Shown here one piece after another: positions 24,748-36,971 of a stretch of 64,000 nucleotides of DNA. The notes under the pieces were generated by a model. It worked only from the letters and a program-made list of their open reading frames with translations, did no database searches and had not been told where the DNA came from. The stretch spans positions 248,001 to 312,000 of the forward strand of contig NW_001799628.1 in the NCBI RefSeq assembly GCF_000165425.1, in the 5' to 3' direction. Source of the DNA: Paramecium tetraurelia. Its lineage: Eukaryota; Ciliophora; Oligohymenophorea; Peniculida; Parameciidae. The position numbers were made by a program, and so were the translations under genes. The stretch's first letter is position 1. Each line of letters starts with the position of its first letter.

Positions 24748-25728
24748 TCATAACAACATCCCATTCAATTTATACCACATTTGTCTTAGATCATCCTTTG
24801 CTTTCGTCTTAATTTCTGCTGATATTTCTGTCCATTTAATCGTCACTCCGATATTAGAAGGTATATTAACTATTGACTTGAGTAATTCAAATATTTCCTT
24901 ATCATCTGCCTACATTTTTCTATAATTAAGTCTAAATTTAACATTCTGGAAGTCTTCTCCGAATCTTTATTGAAGAATTTAATCATAATTGGGAAGTAAG
25001 ATAGGATAACCACTTAAAGCATGGATGTTGTTCATGAGAGTGAGGAACTCTTCAATTGTCCAAAACGATTTATTTCTAAACAAGTGGTTATGTTCTCCAA
25101 TTTGGATATACTTATTTCTAATATTATCAGGTGTTCGATTAAGATGTTTACTAATTTCTCTCCATTTCCTACCATATTATTATATGCATTTTAGTAATTC
25201 AGCTTCTTCTTCCTTATTCCAATATCCATGTCTATTCTTGCTGTCCAAACTACGTCGAATCAATTTGTACACCGAATCGACTGTCCTTGTAGGTATAAAT
25301 TTTGTAATTTCGAGCCAAATTTTGGAATGGCCCAAAGTCTTCAATTCAATGTAATCCTTCAATTATTGATCAGTAAGATTATTTTGAACTTGGTAATCAC
25401 GTACGATCTGCATGATGGATTCCCTTTCTTCTTGAGAAAATTTCCCATTTTTCATTTCTGAGGGATTGATTAAATTATCCAATTCTTTGTGCCAAGATCT
25501 TTTAGCTACAGATATTCGCTACTGAGGTATAGTCTATGGCTATTGTTATTGAGTGGGCTTTCTAGTGAAGACAATGCGAATATTGGTTTTTCTTTGGGAT
25601 TCCTTTTAGATTACAGGTTAGTGTTATTGTTCTGTTTTTTAATCCTGAAATATGTCATCGTACTCTGATTCCTGAGATTTAAGTTGAGAGTTGAATTTGT
25701 CACTTTATTTCGTAATCTTTTTCATCAT
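24748..25728 (-). CDS. Myb/SANT-domain DNA-binding protein
   Basis: Intronless, 326 residues. After a Q-rich N-terminus, NGKFSQEERESIMQIVRDYQ starts a first Myb-like helix bundle (with FIPTRTVDSVYKLIRR), and GYWNKEEEAELLKCIQQYGR then KWREISKHLNRTPDNIRNKY is a clear second repeat with regularly spaced tryptophans. A third, weaker unit follows (KSFWTIEEFLTLMNN and KWTEISAEIK). The arrangement recalls DMTF1/REB1/TTF1-type multi-Myb proteins that bind promoters or terminate rDNA transcription. Expected location: nucleus. The TGA stop after KLNGMLL is taken as real; a reading that continues would need an implausibly long intron. Confidence 0.88.
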
Positions 25729-25813
25729 CTTTATTTTAATTAAGTTGTATGGTATTATTTATAAATTTTTAACACTCATCAAATTTCATTTAATTTTAAA
25801 TTACGCACTAAAT

Positions 25814-27838
25814 ATGCATCCTACAACATAATTGCTTTAAGAAGCCAGAGACAGAGTAACCTTCCCAGTCCAAGATCTAACCAAACTTATTTATGGGAAT
25901 GAGGAAATATATGAAACCTTCATGAAAGCCTAGAAGGTCATAGCGAGTGAACCGAGCATTAGGAATCATCCTGATTATCACAATTGGGGACGCAAGGAAC
26001 AGATTATCAAATCCTATGAGAAATTGAGAGTCATGCATCAGCACTTAAATCTTGCGAATGCAGCTCATTGGGCACCAATGTTAAGTTTATTCTAAGGTAC
26101 AACACCTTCAGCTGTATCATTTGGAATGACTGTTCCTGCTTTGAGATTCCTTGGTACAGACGAGCAATTCAATCTGTGGGGTCCCAAGTTTCTTACTATG
26201 GAGATTGTAGCTGCTTATGCCCAGACAGAAATTGGACATGGAAGTGATGTCCAAAATCTAGAAACCACAGCCACCTATGACTCATAGACCAATGATTTTG
26301 TATTGCATACACCATCAGTCTCAGCTGTCAAATGTAACCATAAATTAATATGATATAGTTTGGCCAGGAGAACTTGGATTTTTGTCAAATTATGCCCTTG
26401 TCTATGCAAAGTTAATTTTCAATGGTAAGAATAAAGGAGTTCATCCTTTTATGGTTTAAATAAGAGATAACGCCACACATAAACCATTGTAAGGTGTCGT
26501 TGTTGGAGACATAGGACCAAAATTAGGATACTCTACAAAAGATAATGGTTTCTTGGCATTTGAAAATTACAGAATCCCATTAAATAGTTTATTGGCTAGA
26601 TATGTTAGAATTGAGAATGGACAATTTTCAAAACATGGAAATGAAAAGGTATAGAATAATAATATATACTAGATATCTTATGCATCAATGATGGTATCTA
26701 GATAATTAATAATTTTCGTTTATCCAAGAATGGCTGCTTAAAGTTTGACAGTGGCAATTAGATATTCAATAACGAGATAACAATTCACAAATGATAAAAG
26801 AGAAGAGAACTCTGTCCTTGAATATTAGACATAATAAGATAAATTATTACCAAGATTGGCCACATGTTACGGAATGATCTTTGCAGGATTAAGAATCATG
26901 GAATTGGTTGATGACAACTTCCATAGAGTGTAAAAGAAAGATTTCAGTACATTATAATAATCACATGCTATTTTGAGGTAAAATTTGAAATTCACATGTT
27001 ATATCTAGTGCTCTAAAAGCTTGGTCTTCACAATGGGTTGTTGATACAGCTGAATGGTGTAGATTATCATGTGGTGGCCATGGTTATGCACACTATTCAG
27101 GAATTCCAGCCATCTATTTTGACACTGCTCCAAATGTTACATTGGAAGGAGAGAATCAAGTCATGTATCTTTAGGTGGCTAGATACTTGCTTTAAGGTCC
27201 TTCAATATGTAGACAAAAATCCAGAGAAGGTTCCATTCTATTTCAACTTTGTGTTACACATCAAAGAGACTTTGGCCAATCAAAGTACAGATTTCGGATA
27301 ATTGCTTAAATTGACACTTACGCTTTAATTAATAAGCGTTGCTAAAAAGATTAAGGATACTATTGGCACAGGCAAGAATTTCCAATAAATTTGGAATGAA
27401 GTAGTTGGAGTTCAATTATTATCTGTGGCTTAAAGATATGCTGAATATTTCACTTATTTAGTATTTTAGGAATACATTTCCAGTGCTAATCCATCAGTCA
27501 AGGAGGTATTGTAACAAATGTGTGATTTATATTCACTATAAGTAATTTTGGATAATCCAAACACACTAATTGAATCAGGTAGGATAACAGTTGATTAATT
27601 CAAGTAATTCAATGAAATCAAAATTGATTTATTCAATAAACTGAAACCATAAGCCTTGGGTTTAGTTGAGGCTTTCAATTTCACTGATAATGCTTTGAGA
27701 ACTTGCATTGGTTGCCATGATGGAAAACCATATGAATACATTTATGAATGGGCCACAAAAGAGAATTCAGTTAATATCAAAGGAGTACCTTAAGCTGTGA
27801 ATGACTTGATGGGCACAAAAATCAAAGCTAGATTATGA
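25814..27838 (+). CDS. ACOX: Peroxisomal acyl-CoA oxidase
   Basis: 638 residues, introns 26334-26358, 26649-26672, 26978-27008, 27197-27224. Diagnostic blocks: AYAQTEIGHGSDVQNLETTA (FAD/substrate loop), DNGFLAFENYRIPLNSLLAR, SCGGHGYAHYSGIPAIYFDT, and LEGENQVMYLQVARYLLQ, which carries the catalytic Glu. The last three residues are ARL, a peroxisomal targeting signal type 1. The enzyme performs the first, H2O2-forming step of beta-oxidation of acyl-CoA. Length is normal for the family (about 640-700). A segment at about 26690-26735 (MMVSRQLIIFVYP) reads through in frame but aligns poorly and might hide another intron. The next gene starts 18 bp downstream. Confidence 0.95.
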
Positions 27839-27856
27839 TATTAATTATTTTAATAA

Positions 27857-28238
27857 ATGAGAAAAAACATTCAGATTATTGCAAGATAATTCACATCTAC
27901 AAAACCTGAACTTTTCAAGGCCCAAAAGTTAGATGTCAAAACATTTGAGTATGAACCTTTCAAATTTGGAATTGAAAGACAATCTATGATTCACGGATAC
28001 ACTATGGAGGAAATGTATGGCAGGTAAAAGAAGTTATTTAATACCTAGATTTTATGGAATCAAGCATTCTCCTTTGATCTAAAAGGAGTTGAAGAAAGAC
28101 AATCTAATTGCTCTTGCTATTCTCTTGGGAGGCAGTGTGATTACATTCTATTATAATGAATGGGGAGCTTAAGATTAAGCTAATTGGCTTTAATACTATT
28201 ATTCTGATTTAACAACCAAGAGAAACAATCTCAAATGA
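27857..28238 (+). CDS. Small single-span protein, probably mitochondrial
   Basis: 118 residues, one 25-nt intron (28024-28048). The N-terminus MRKNIQIIARQFTSTKP is a basic, hydroxylated amphipathic stretch typical of a mitochondrial presequence. One membrane span follows (LIALAILLGGSVITFYY), then a short aromatic C-terminus (NEWGAQDQANWLQYYYSDL). The shape is that of a supernumerary respiratory-complex or ATP-synthase subunit, but the family is not recognised. It starts only 18 bp after the acyl-CoA oxidase stop. Confidence 0.75.
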
Positions 28239-28327
28239 TTGACATCAATTTAAATATATCATAAAGACATAAAATATTCATATAGATATAAAAATGCTGA
28301 TAAATAAATAATATATTTTAAAATCAA

Positions 28328-30884
28328 TCATGATCCACCCATCGTCAAAGAATCTAATAATGCTTGTTTCTCTGCAATTATCAATTTCAATTATGCTATT
28401 TCCTTAGCATAATTCTTTGCATTATAAGTCATTTCATCTTATAATGCCTCTATTCTAGCATTTGCCTTATGCAATTTTACTTCCAATTCCATTTTCTCTT
28501 GTTCCCAATCTGCCCCACTATTGCTAACAGGTCTCTTATTCCTTAGCTCCTCTTTCATATTAGCAACAATTTTCTCTAATCTCTGGCATTCTTATTTATA
28601 ACGTTCTAATTCTCCGATATCCTCTCCATATACAATTCCTTTCAGTTACTTCTACAAATTAAGATTTTCACTTTTAAGTTATTCAACCTCTAATTGTGCT
28701 TATCTAGCCTTTTAAGCATCTTTTAGTGAAGTTTCCATTAATTTCTCTAATTTTGATATCACAGTTTCTTATTTCTTTACAGCTTCCTTATAAACACCAA
28801 CCTTTTGGATTTCTTATTGCATGACCAACATTTTCTTGGCATTCTCCTAATGGACTCTTTATAATGACTCCAATTCTACTTCGAGTTATCTTGCAGAAGC
28901 AATATCTTTCTAGGCAGTTTTGAGAGCTTTTTCAAATTCTTCATTTCTCACTCTTTCATTACGATAGGCTTGAGCAACTTTAATTATCTTTTACCTCAAT
29001 TCCTCCATTGACATAACAGCAATTTCCTTGGTTATAATAGACTAGATTTCAAGAGACTCCTCATGTGCTAAACGTTTTCTCAGAATAGAATTTTCACTCT
29101 ATAACAATTTGACCTGTCTTCTTAAATCAACAATTTCAGTTCCTGTAATTTTAAGACTCTCAGTTTTGTCATCCACTTCCTTCATCAATCTGTGTATCAT
29201 CTCTTGTTTTTGTGAAAGTTCCTTTGACAAGATATCCCACTTTGACCTGTCTGCTCCTGAAACATTTTCAGCCAAGGCCTTCATATCCGGTGTTCTGGGT
29301 ATTAATCTCTATGATTTCTTTGATGATGAGACTCTACTTATTGCAGAATTCTCTGTAACTTCCATACAAGTCAATTCAACCTGACATCTACTATTCATAA
29401 ATAATGGTCGCTGTTTGGATTCATCAGACCAAGTAATGGGGAAAAAGACTTGTTTCTTCTCCTTGGAGTAATATAACTTACGGAGCCAATCATCAATAAT
29501 TTCTGAATATCCAACTATTCCATTTGGCATTGAATGCATAGATTAGATAGTGTCATCTCTAGTGGCTAAATAGAATGCAATTCCACTCTATTAAGATCAA
29601 CATAAAGAATACTTCCAATTAAGATTTGGGCAGTGTAAAGACTGCTACTGCATTATACACTTTATCAGCCTTATGTGGTGGAATCTTCATTATCGATGAT
29701 ATAAACACATCAGATTGAGCATTACTTAAGGCTTGAGCCAAAGTTGGAGCTCCTTTCAAATCGATGACTGAATACGGCACTTCTTTAATTTTGGTTTGAT
29801 TTAGAGTCATAATCAAATTGGTTCTACTTGCATATGGCAAAGGATCATAATGAACCATCTTTACAATGATATCAATCAATTCATCCAAGAACCTCTATTT
29901 ATCAGCCATTTCCAAAGTGATTGACATATACAATCTAGGTCTAGCTTCATATTCTGCATATTTAAATTGCAATTCAAAGTTCATTGGCTAGAATGGTCTC
30001 ATCTATGAAATTGGAAAATAAACACTCTCGATTTCTCTCTATCCAATGTCATCCACCAAACTGAGATATAAATACCCATCCAGAGTGGTCACTGTTTATG
30101 GATTTGGGATCAAAAATTGCTAGTTCCAAATCGGATGTCGATTTTAATCCCTAATCTTTGTTAAATGCATATGATGTTCAGATGGAGGTTGATTATCATA
30201 TTGTGACCATCCCAATTTCACAAAACCTCTGGGTAACCCAGACTGAGAATCACGGTGTAAGGGCATATCCATACACGCCCTTATATCTACTCTTAATCTC
30301 CAAGTAAAACTCATGAATGGATCGGATGCTGGGAGAGGTTGAAATATTTCATCTGATTCCAATGGTTTCTCATCATTTATTGGGATTATTTGTTCTCCCA
30401 CTAATTTAAGATTTACAATAAATCTCCCCACTGTTACTTACTTATCATTTCTACGAACAAATTTCAAATGCTATCTCACTCCTGTTCCACTTATATCTGT
30501 CAATGGACCTGTAAAATCACCCAATTTCAAAATGCACTCTCCTAATAGTCTTGCTTAACCCTAATTGTCCAAATCAGGTCCACGTCCTTATTCCCGATCC
30601 GTTACCACATATGCTTCGAACTTTCATGCATAGAGTATTATTTTACATGTAAGTAATCATTAATGTCCAATTTAAAATTAGAAAGTGGTATTATGAAAGT
30701 ACTAGCTGCAAATACTGGAGCTGCCACTTAGGCACTCACATCGGTTCTTTTCTAATAAATTATCATTTTTGCATTCTACCTTCTCTCCATCCACATTTAA
30801 TTATACAGTAATGAAGTAATGGTAATCCTTTGCAAATTCTACATTATGCAAACTTACACAAAGTGATGAACGCTATTAATCCAT
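28328..30884 (-). CDS. C2-domain and coiled-coil protein, CCDC33-like
   Basis: 825 residues, introns 30752-30779, 30621-30646, 29588-29612. The first 550 residues hold beta-sandwich units of C2 type: HNVEFAKDYHYFITVQLNVD to GECILKLGDFTGPLTD, and WRLRVDIRACMDMPLHRDSQ to HPIWNQQFLIPNP, followed by YLYLSLVDDIGQ. The C-terminal 280 residues are continuous coiled coil (RSKWDILSKELSQKQEMIHR onward), ending DSLTMGGS. The combination resembles CCDC33 and other ciliary C2/coiled-coil proteins; Ca2+-ligand aspartates are not evident in the first unit. Family name is tentative. Convergent with the small mitochondrial-type gene (89 bp). Confidence 0.75.
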
Positions 30885-31473
30885 TATTTTAAATATGACT
30901 GATAAAAATTAGAATAAAAATTATAATCAAGTATTCAATTTCTTAATTTTCTTAGATTCTCCATGATACATTCTCAAACTATAATCCCTTTGTAGGATTT
31001 CAAGTTTTAATATTTTTAATCATTTATTACAAGAATATTTGATTATATTGGAATAAATAAAGTTCTAACTTTTGAAGTTTCTTATTTAACTTTTAATCTT
31101 ACTTTTTGAAGAAAAAACAATGTTATTCAAAATTCATTTTTTATACTTTCCTGTTTTTCGGCATACCTCCTGATAATAAACTTACAAATAATGATAATAA
31201 TTTATTAAATATTAACAAAATTATTATTTAAGAATCAAGTTAGAATAAATAATATTATTGATCATTAATGAAAATATCAATTAGTTAAAAATCCTTATTG
31301 ATAATAGCTAAATGACATATATAACTTATCTTTAAGCTAAGGGCATAGATAGTTCAAGCGTATTTTGTTAAAATTATCTATATCAGTAGATATATAAATT
31401 ATGAACAATAACTAATTACTTTACTTGTTATATAAATTATGATAAATCATCCAAAGACATATTTATTTAATTA
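30885..31473. other. Divergent intergenic region, 589 bp
   Basis: AT-rich, no frame or repeat that can be supported. It separates the divergent starts of the C2 gene and a kinase gene and so contains both promoters. Confidence 0.6.
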
Positions 31474-33003
31474 ATGAAATCTAAATTCCCTTCAGCAACC
31501 ATTTTTATTTAAAAAGTTTCCGATTTTTGGAGTGATCAATAACTTTAACTGAGAGAATGTGATTTTAAAGAAGATTATTTTCTCTTCTACTCTCATAATA
31601 AAAAATCTTACAAAAACAAAGTGTTAAAAAGACATGGTCCTATTATTAAAAAGGTAAAGAAGAATGTAAATGTATTTGGTATATATAAAAGGGATCAGAA
31701 TTATGGTGTGATGTTACAAATGCAACGATTGAGATCCTTTAGATACAACATGTCGGTCAAGGATTAAGAATAACTAAAAATTCATATTGCTTAGAGTTCT
31801 TTGGATACATAGATGGTTGGTTTAAGGAATTAAGGAAGTTCTGTATTCAAATACACATAAAAAACCTATTTATTATGAGCAATAAACTAGGAAGTGGGAG
31901 CTTTGCAGATGTATGATTAATGAATGATATTTTTCCAGGTTTATAGAGTGATAAGGAAAAGTGATAAAAAAGAATTTGCTGTAAAAATATACGATAAATA
32001 ATCGAGTAAATTCGATTCTGAATGTATCATAAAGGAATTAGAAATAATGAGAAAAATGGATCATCCAAATGTCATATCAGTACTAGAAACATTTGAGTCG
32101 TAGAAATCTGTATTCATTGTTACTGAATTATTGATTAGTGGAAACTTAGATGATATTCTTTCGAAGACAGTACTTTCAGAGGATGATGCTATCAAATGCA
32201 TATTTAAAATTATAGATGCTCTAACATACATACATTCATAAGGAGTGATTCATCGAGATATCAAACCAGAAAATATTTTATTTAGAAAACCTAATCTTGA
32301 GGAGTTGGTCATATCAGATTTTGGATTGGCTGAATATCACAATAATGAAGGTCAATATAAATATCATCGCTGTGGAACTGCAGGCAATATGGCACCAGAG
32401 ATCCTAAAAGATCAATCCTATGATTATAAGGCTGATTGCTATAGTGCTGGGATTATATTGTACCAAATGTTAACACAAATGCGATCTCCATTTCTTGTTG
32501 AAGATTATCAAGAGACCATTCAAAGAAATGAATAAGGCTAAATTGATTTCTCAGTAGTTCAATCATCTCCTGCTGTTGTGAACCTCGTAAAGTGGATGTT
32601 AGAGTTGGATCCTGATAAGAGATGTTCAGTACAATAGGCTAGATCTAATATCATATTCAAGAAATTTAATAGACAAACCATCATTATTAAAAGAAAACGA
32701 TTTTATTAGGATCCAACAGTTTCTTGTTAAAGTTCGAGAAGTACTTCAATTTATCAAAGCCCTATGAATTAACCTTCTCCTCCTCTTCCTATAGGTCCTT
32801 CATATAAATATCTTGGGTCCTAAAATCTTCCATTGAGACTCAGAAGCCAAGACAGAAAGTTGTTACCATCTCCAAATTAACGCAATTCGGGAGCAAACAG
32901 TGCTAAATTATAATTGAAATAAAAAAGCACAAATTTTAAAATCAATCCTATAATTAATAAGACTAGAGTATACTCTAGCATAGGATCAAATAAAGCTATT
33001 TGA
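31474..33003 (+). CDS. PH-domain Ser/Thr protein kinase (CDPK/CaMK-like), active
   Basis: 492 residues, introns 31637-31659 and 31911-31938. Residues 1-140 form a PH-like domain (LWCDVTNATIEILQIQHVGQ then YCLEFFGYIDGWFKELRKF). The kinase domain is complete: NKLGSGSFADVYR, FAVKIYDK, VIHRDIKPENIL, ISDFGLAEY and RCGTAGNMAPEIL. The 110-residue C-terminal tail is Ser/Pro/basic and low in structure (NQPSPPLPIGPSYKYLGSQN). No EF hands. It belongs to the same PH-kinase set as 18703, 50200 and 57568, a group expanded in Paramecium. The GTAGN (rather than GTPGY) at the end of the activation segment is slightly unusual. Confidence 0.93.
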
Positions 33004-33167
33004 CTCATTAATCAAACTTATTATGATTAATGATAAATAATATATATATTTATTCAGTTTTATAACAATTCTTAGATTCGCGTTTCTTGCTCTTTTTATG
33101 CCCAATTAATACAATTAAGACAGATATTATTGAATAAGCCATGTGATAATTTTAACATGATAATTTA

Positions 33168-33424
33168 TCAATTTTTTCTTTTTTGTAAAAAAAGTGCGTT
33201 TTAGGTTCCCATCTAGATGTCAGGAATATTATTTAAGTCGTCTTTTGTAATTAAGGCATGTTCCAATTCAGCCTCAGTCATTACTTCATTAGAATTCTAA
33301 TTTTAAAATAACAGCTTACGTTATCTTAAATAAATTCTTAGGCAACCCATTATTGATTCTTTGTTTCGATTTATTATTCTCTAACGTTGATAGTAGATTA
33401 AGAATCTTCCTATTAAAACATCAT
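33168..33424 (-). CDS. Small acidic/Q-rich protein, unknown
   Basis: 77 residues over two exons with a 23-nt intron (33297-33319). MMFQQEDSQSTINVREQQIE, then WVAQEFIQD and EAELEHALITKDDLNNIPDI. Eleven glutamines, most encoded by TAA/TAG, argue that it is coding. No motif recognised. After its TGA the same strand shows a short hydrophobic frame (MAYSIISVLIVLIGHKKSKK), which may be a lost or alternative last exon. Convergent with the PH-kinase gene. Confidence 0.55.
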
Positions 33425-33491
33425 GTCATTAGGATCAAGTATTCCTGACTATTCTGTAGTTGTTAAAGCAAGTGTCAGACCTAATATTAAT

Positions 33492-34085
33492 ATGAATTGT
33501 AAATATTTCATGAAATTTAATTAATTATGTCTACATTTAAAGAATATGCATAGTCATTGCACTATTCTCAATTATCAAAGACATGATCAAATAAAAAGAA
33601 CCTCAATGAAAATTACTGAGATGAGAGAATCTCTGGAATCTTGGCTCAATATAAAATACTTCACCAAAAATAGTATATAATAAATAAATAACTATATATG
33701 TAGAATAATATTCTTATTGAAATCAAAAGTTATTAAAAACATTTAATAACAGTATGTGAATGAGAGATTGAAGTAGAACAAAAACATCATTAATTTATTT
33801 TATGATAAACTGTTAAATAGATATAAGAAAACCAAAATATATATTTTTTGTATCATAAAGAACTCTTTTGTAGATACCTTAAAATTCTTTGAACTTAACT
33901 ATTCTGCATTAAGAAAGGTAAGAATTTAGATCTTACAGGGAGACTTAAATGGAGACTTAATCTAGATTGACTAACCAATAATTGTTTCTAATTTATTATT
34001 CACATTATAATTTCAGAATGGTTCTTCAGTTTTCTGTTCCAAAAACCTGATAATTAAGAATGGTTTAATTTTTCTTCTTCTCTGA
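33492..34085 (+). CDS. Probable decaying gene, zinc-finger/B-box-like N-terminus
   Basis: An open frame of 197 codons. Its start (MNCKYFMKFNQLCLHLKNMH then SHCTILNYQRHDQIKR) resembles a ciliate B-box-like family in which LCLxCKNMHSHC is typical, but the expected second cysteine is Leu here. The middle is helical and basic. The 3' half (DQPIIVSNLLFTLQF...) becomes poorly coding and stops at TGA in what looks like non-coding sequence. It may be a truncated paralog or pseudogene. The intron-like stretch at 33918-33938 is 21 nt and lacks an in-frame stop, so it cannot be decided. Confidence 0.45.
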
Positions 34086-34405
34086 TATTCAATTTCCTCA
34101 TTTAAACTTTCACAATTATCACTCAAATTTAATGCTATTATGGTTTAGTGAGAAGGTGTTGCCAAAAATCTAATTATTTTTTTATTCAATACCTTTTTTT
34201 CCTGATTTTAGGAGGAACACATATCTAAGTATCTTAGTTTTCAAACTTAAGGTCTAACATATCCAGCCTCCTAAAGTTTGAAAAAATAATTTATGTATTT
34301 ACAATTTCAATATCATAATAATATTAGAATAAATTTGGAAAACAAGAATATTTAAATTCCATCTCATGACTATTATACAAACTTTAGTATTTCTCCGCTT
34401 GATTG

Positions 34406-34665
34406 TCAAATTTGATAAGATTTTGTATTCTAAAAAGCAGAATAAATCCAATATTATTATAACCATCCCAAACTTTAAGAAAAATTATTATTTATACCCT
34501 ATCTTGAATTTTAAACATCTTTAAATTATAGTCATCATGTGGCTTATCATCATCAAATATATTATTTTAATGGGATTAAAGGGTAGTTAGGACAAGTTCA
34601 TGATCTCAGTTTCAAAATCTTTACTTCCAATTTCTTCATTATTAGGAATCTTAAAATTTTGTTAA
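34406..34665 (-). pseudogene. Gene remnant, minus strand
   Basis: Coding-like fragment without a start: PNNEEIG, then, after a 20-nt GT...AG segment, HELVLTTLQSHQNN and FDDDKPHDDYNLKMFKIQD, then, after a 25-nt GT...AG segment, LGWLQQYWIYSAFQ to TGA. Two properly sized introns argue that it was once a gene. An in-frame TGA and the absence of any ATG upstream argue that it is now a relic. It is flanked by a 16-bp inverted repeat. Confidence 0.35.
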
Positions 34666-34761
34666 GTGAAATCTCAACGAAGTAAAATGCTTATTTTATT
34701 TGGTTGAAAATTAGTTATAGTAGCCTAAAAGATATTATAAATGAGTTCGTTGAGATATCAC
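34666..34761. repeat. Inverted repeat, 15 of 16 bp, arms 64 bp apart
   Basis: GTGAAATCTCAACGAA at 34666-34681 and TTCGTTGAGATATCAC at 34746-34761 are complementary with one mismatch. The repeat sits immediately upstream of the minus-strand gene relic. Confidence 0.6.
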
Positions 34762-35201
34762 AATATTAAGGGAAATTGATGGAAATTCTATTGCTTAAAG
34801 CAATATTAATGGATATAAGAACAATTAACAGACATAAACTGCTGATTAATGTGAAATGAATCATTTAATTATTTATTACAATTATTTCTGTAAATGAATT
34901 GCTGTAAGAAATGTTATTTATATTGCAATTTAAATCAAGATTTCTAAATTAATTGATTACTTTATATTCCCTATTAATATTCCAATTGAAATAAATTAAT
35001 CATTTACTAACTTTAATAGTTTTATAAGGATACTTTGAAGCAATTTGATTGAAAAGTTTATAAAGCGAATAATGATTAGATTATTACATTAAGAAATGTA
35101 TTAGATGGGGATGTAAGGCTCTTTTGACTTTGGTCGTAAGGCAAGAATTATATAATTATGGAACTTTTCAATAATTTTTATATTCTATTAGTAGTTAAAT
35201 T
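34762..35201. other. Intergenic region, about 440 bp
   Basis: AT-rich sequence downstream of the tRNA gene. No frame, repeat or motif that can be supported. Confidence 0.55.
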
Positions 35202-35210
35202 AAAAAAAAA
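35202..35210 (-). terminator. RNA polymerase III terminator (T9)
   Basis: Nine consecutive T residues on the minus strand directly after the tRNA 3' end, the classic pol III stop signal. Confidence 0.85.
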
Positions 35211-35281
35211 TGCCCCCTCCAGGATTCGAGCCTGGGTTTTAGCAGCCACAATGCCATGTACTACCACTATACTAAGACGGC
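35211..35281 (-). tRNA. trnH: tRNA-His, anticodon GUG
   Basis: 71 nt, no intron. D-arm GTAT/GTAC with loop AGTGGTA, anticodon stem TGGCA/TGCTA around loop TTGTGGC (anticodon GTG), T-arm CCAGG/CCTGG with loop CTCGAAT, discriminator A. The 5' acceptor GCCGTCT pairs with AGGGGGC except for one G-G mismatch (position 4:69) and one G-U pair. The mismatch is unusual for a functional tRNA, but box A and box B are intact and a T9 terminator follows, so transcription is likely. Confidence 0.85.
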
Positions 35282-35460
35282 GTTTCATTAATTTTAAAAC
35301 CAATCTACATTCGTATAAAATTTTAAACAATAAAAAAGAAACTCTACCTTCAGGCATAAAAATTAAGGGTTACTTTTGAAGAATTCAAAAAGGACTATAG
35401 TAATAAGTTAATGAATGAAAAGATAATAATCAATGTTTATTTTATGAATGGATTGAATAT

Positions 35461-36866
35461 TCATTATTTATTCTAGTCAATCCAATCTTGGTATGTTGCA
35501 AGTTGGCCCAATTTAATAGTTTAAGAATCCATTTACTTTTCTAATGACATGAATTGATTGGAATTATTTTAGATTTCATTTACTTTCCCCATCATTTCTT
35601 TAATGGCTTTTTCTAAATCAGCCTAAGATATAAGTTATTTTACCTTTTAAGCCTCTAAACTTTTTACTGGAGGTTAATTATGTTCTGGAATTGGACTTAA
35701 AAGTTCAGCTAAACCTCTTTTCTCGGTAACATGTTCTAATTTTTCTATTTCATTATTATCTTTAATTTAGAACCATTATTTATTTTCTTTTTCTGTGTAA
35801 ACACAATAGATGCCTTTTTGTACACCTTAAAAGTAGAGTGCTTCAGCTATTTGTTAATTAAATGATTAAAATACTGTGTTTTTGTTTATGCTAAGATTGA
35901 TTCATTTGTATATCTTCAGGTTAAATTAATAATCCAAAACCATGTTTAACATTACAATCAAACTCACCAAAGTATGTTTAATTTTATTATTACAATAATC
36001 CAAAACCATGTTTCATTCCTTCAAAAAAGTGGCCACTAAAAAAAGTATTATCAGGGAATTAGATATGACATAGTTGATCTAAATTGTCCTATTTCCAATT
36101 GCCTTTGATAATGGTTCCATCAGAGTAATGACATTCTCCGAGTCCCTCTCTTAGGCCATCCTTAAATTATCCCACATATTTATAAAGTTATCTATTAGAT
36201 TAGAGTCAATAATACGTTTAGATAATGCCATATTTTAGTTTTCTCTCATCCCAAATCCCCTAATAGGTTTAATTATCTTTGGTTTTCAGAATTGCCTTTC
36301 CTTTAAATTCATTTTTTTAGACTTCCCCCCAAAGGGAGTAATCATAATGGAAAAAGGCATATCCGTTGCCAGCCGCTTATCCATTTCGATACGTTCCAAA
36401 GAATTTGTAGAGTTGGTCTTGATCATTCTGACCTGAAAATTCAATCAATACATTTATACCTTTTTATATCGGTTTCTTTTTGAGAGCTAAAACTCCATCT
36501 CCTTCCCTATTGGAATTTTGGAATCGTCCATAATACTCTCCGTCAGCAATCTCATGTCTTTGATATGAAACAGGATCTAAATCAGGGAATTCGTTGGTAC
36601 TAGAAATTATTAATAACATAAAGACATCTCTTAAGATAGATAGATTCTTAATCCTTTTATCTGATCAATATTAGCACTTTTCGTTTGATTCGGCTTTGGT
36701 TTAGGCTATATGGGAGGTGCCACATGAGACTGCATTTGAATAAAATGTGTACCACTTAGGAATGATCTATTTTAGACTTGTCATGAACTGAATGCTTTGA
36801 TTGATTATTCGGATTCTCTTGAATTGCGTACAATTCAACATAATCTGATGCTAAGACCTATCCCAT
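35461..36866 (-). CDS. MORN-repeat protein with N-myristoylation-type start
   Basis: 424 residues, introns 36730-36755, 36600-36625, 36433-36459, 36192-36215, 35847-35874. MGQVLASDYVE offers a Gly-2 context suited to myristoylation. The central 230 residues carry MORN units: ADGEYYGRFQNSNREGDGVL, YRNGQAAGNGYAFFHYD, KYVGQFKDGLREGLGECHYS, FFEGMKHGFGLL and CNVKHGFGLL. MORN repeats bind membranes or axonemal partners. The C-terminus is a coiled coil (ADLEKAIKEMMGKVNEIQNN). A 17-bp direct repeat (35931-35947 and 35997-36013) 66 bp, i.e. 22 residues, apart marks a recent repeat duplication. Likely a cortical or ciliary scaffold. Confidence 0.9.
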
Positions 36867-36971
36867 TAAAAATATAAATATAATTTATAGTTACTTATTA
36901 AGTGTGTGAATATATTTTATATAAAAGAAATTATTTTACAGATTGTAATAATTTTTATAAATATTCTTCTC

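Noticed and set aside
24680..25354. Plus-strand frames of 81-109 codons
   Set aside because: They are the antisense of the Myb/SANT gene on the minus strand.
26690..26735. Possible extra intron in acyl-CoA oxidase (MMVSRQLIIFVYP)
   Set aside because: The only GT...AG pair is 35 nt and gives the wrong frame; the gene is already a multiple of three with four introns.
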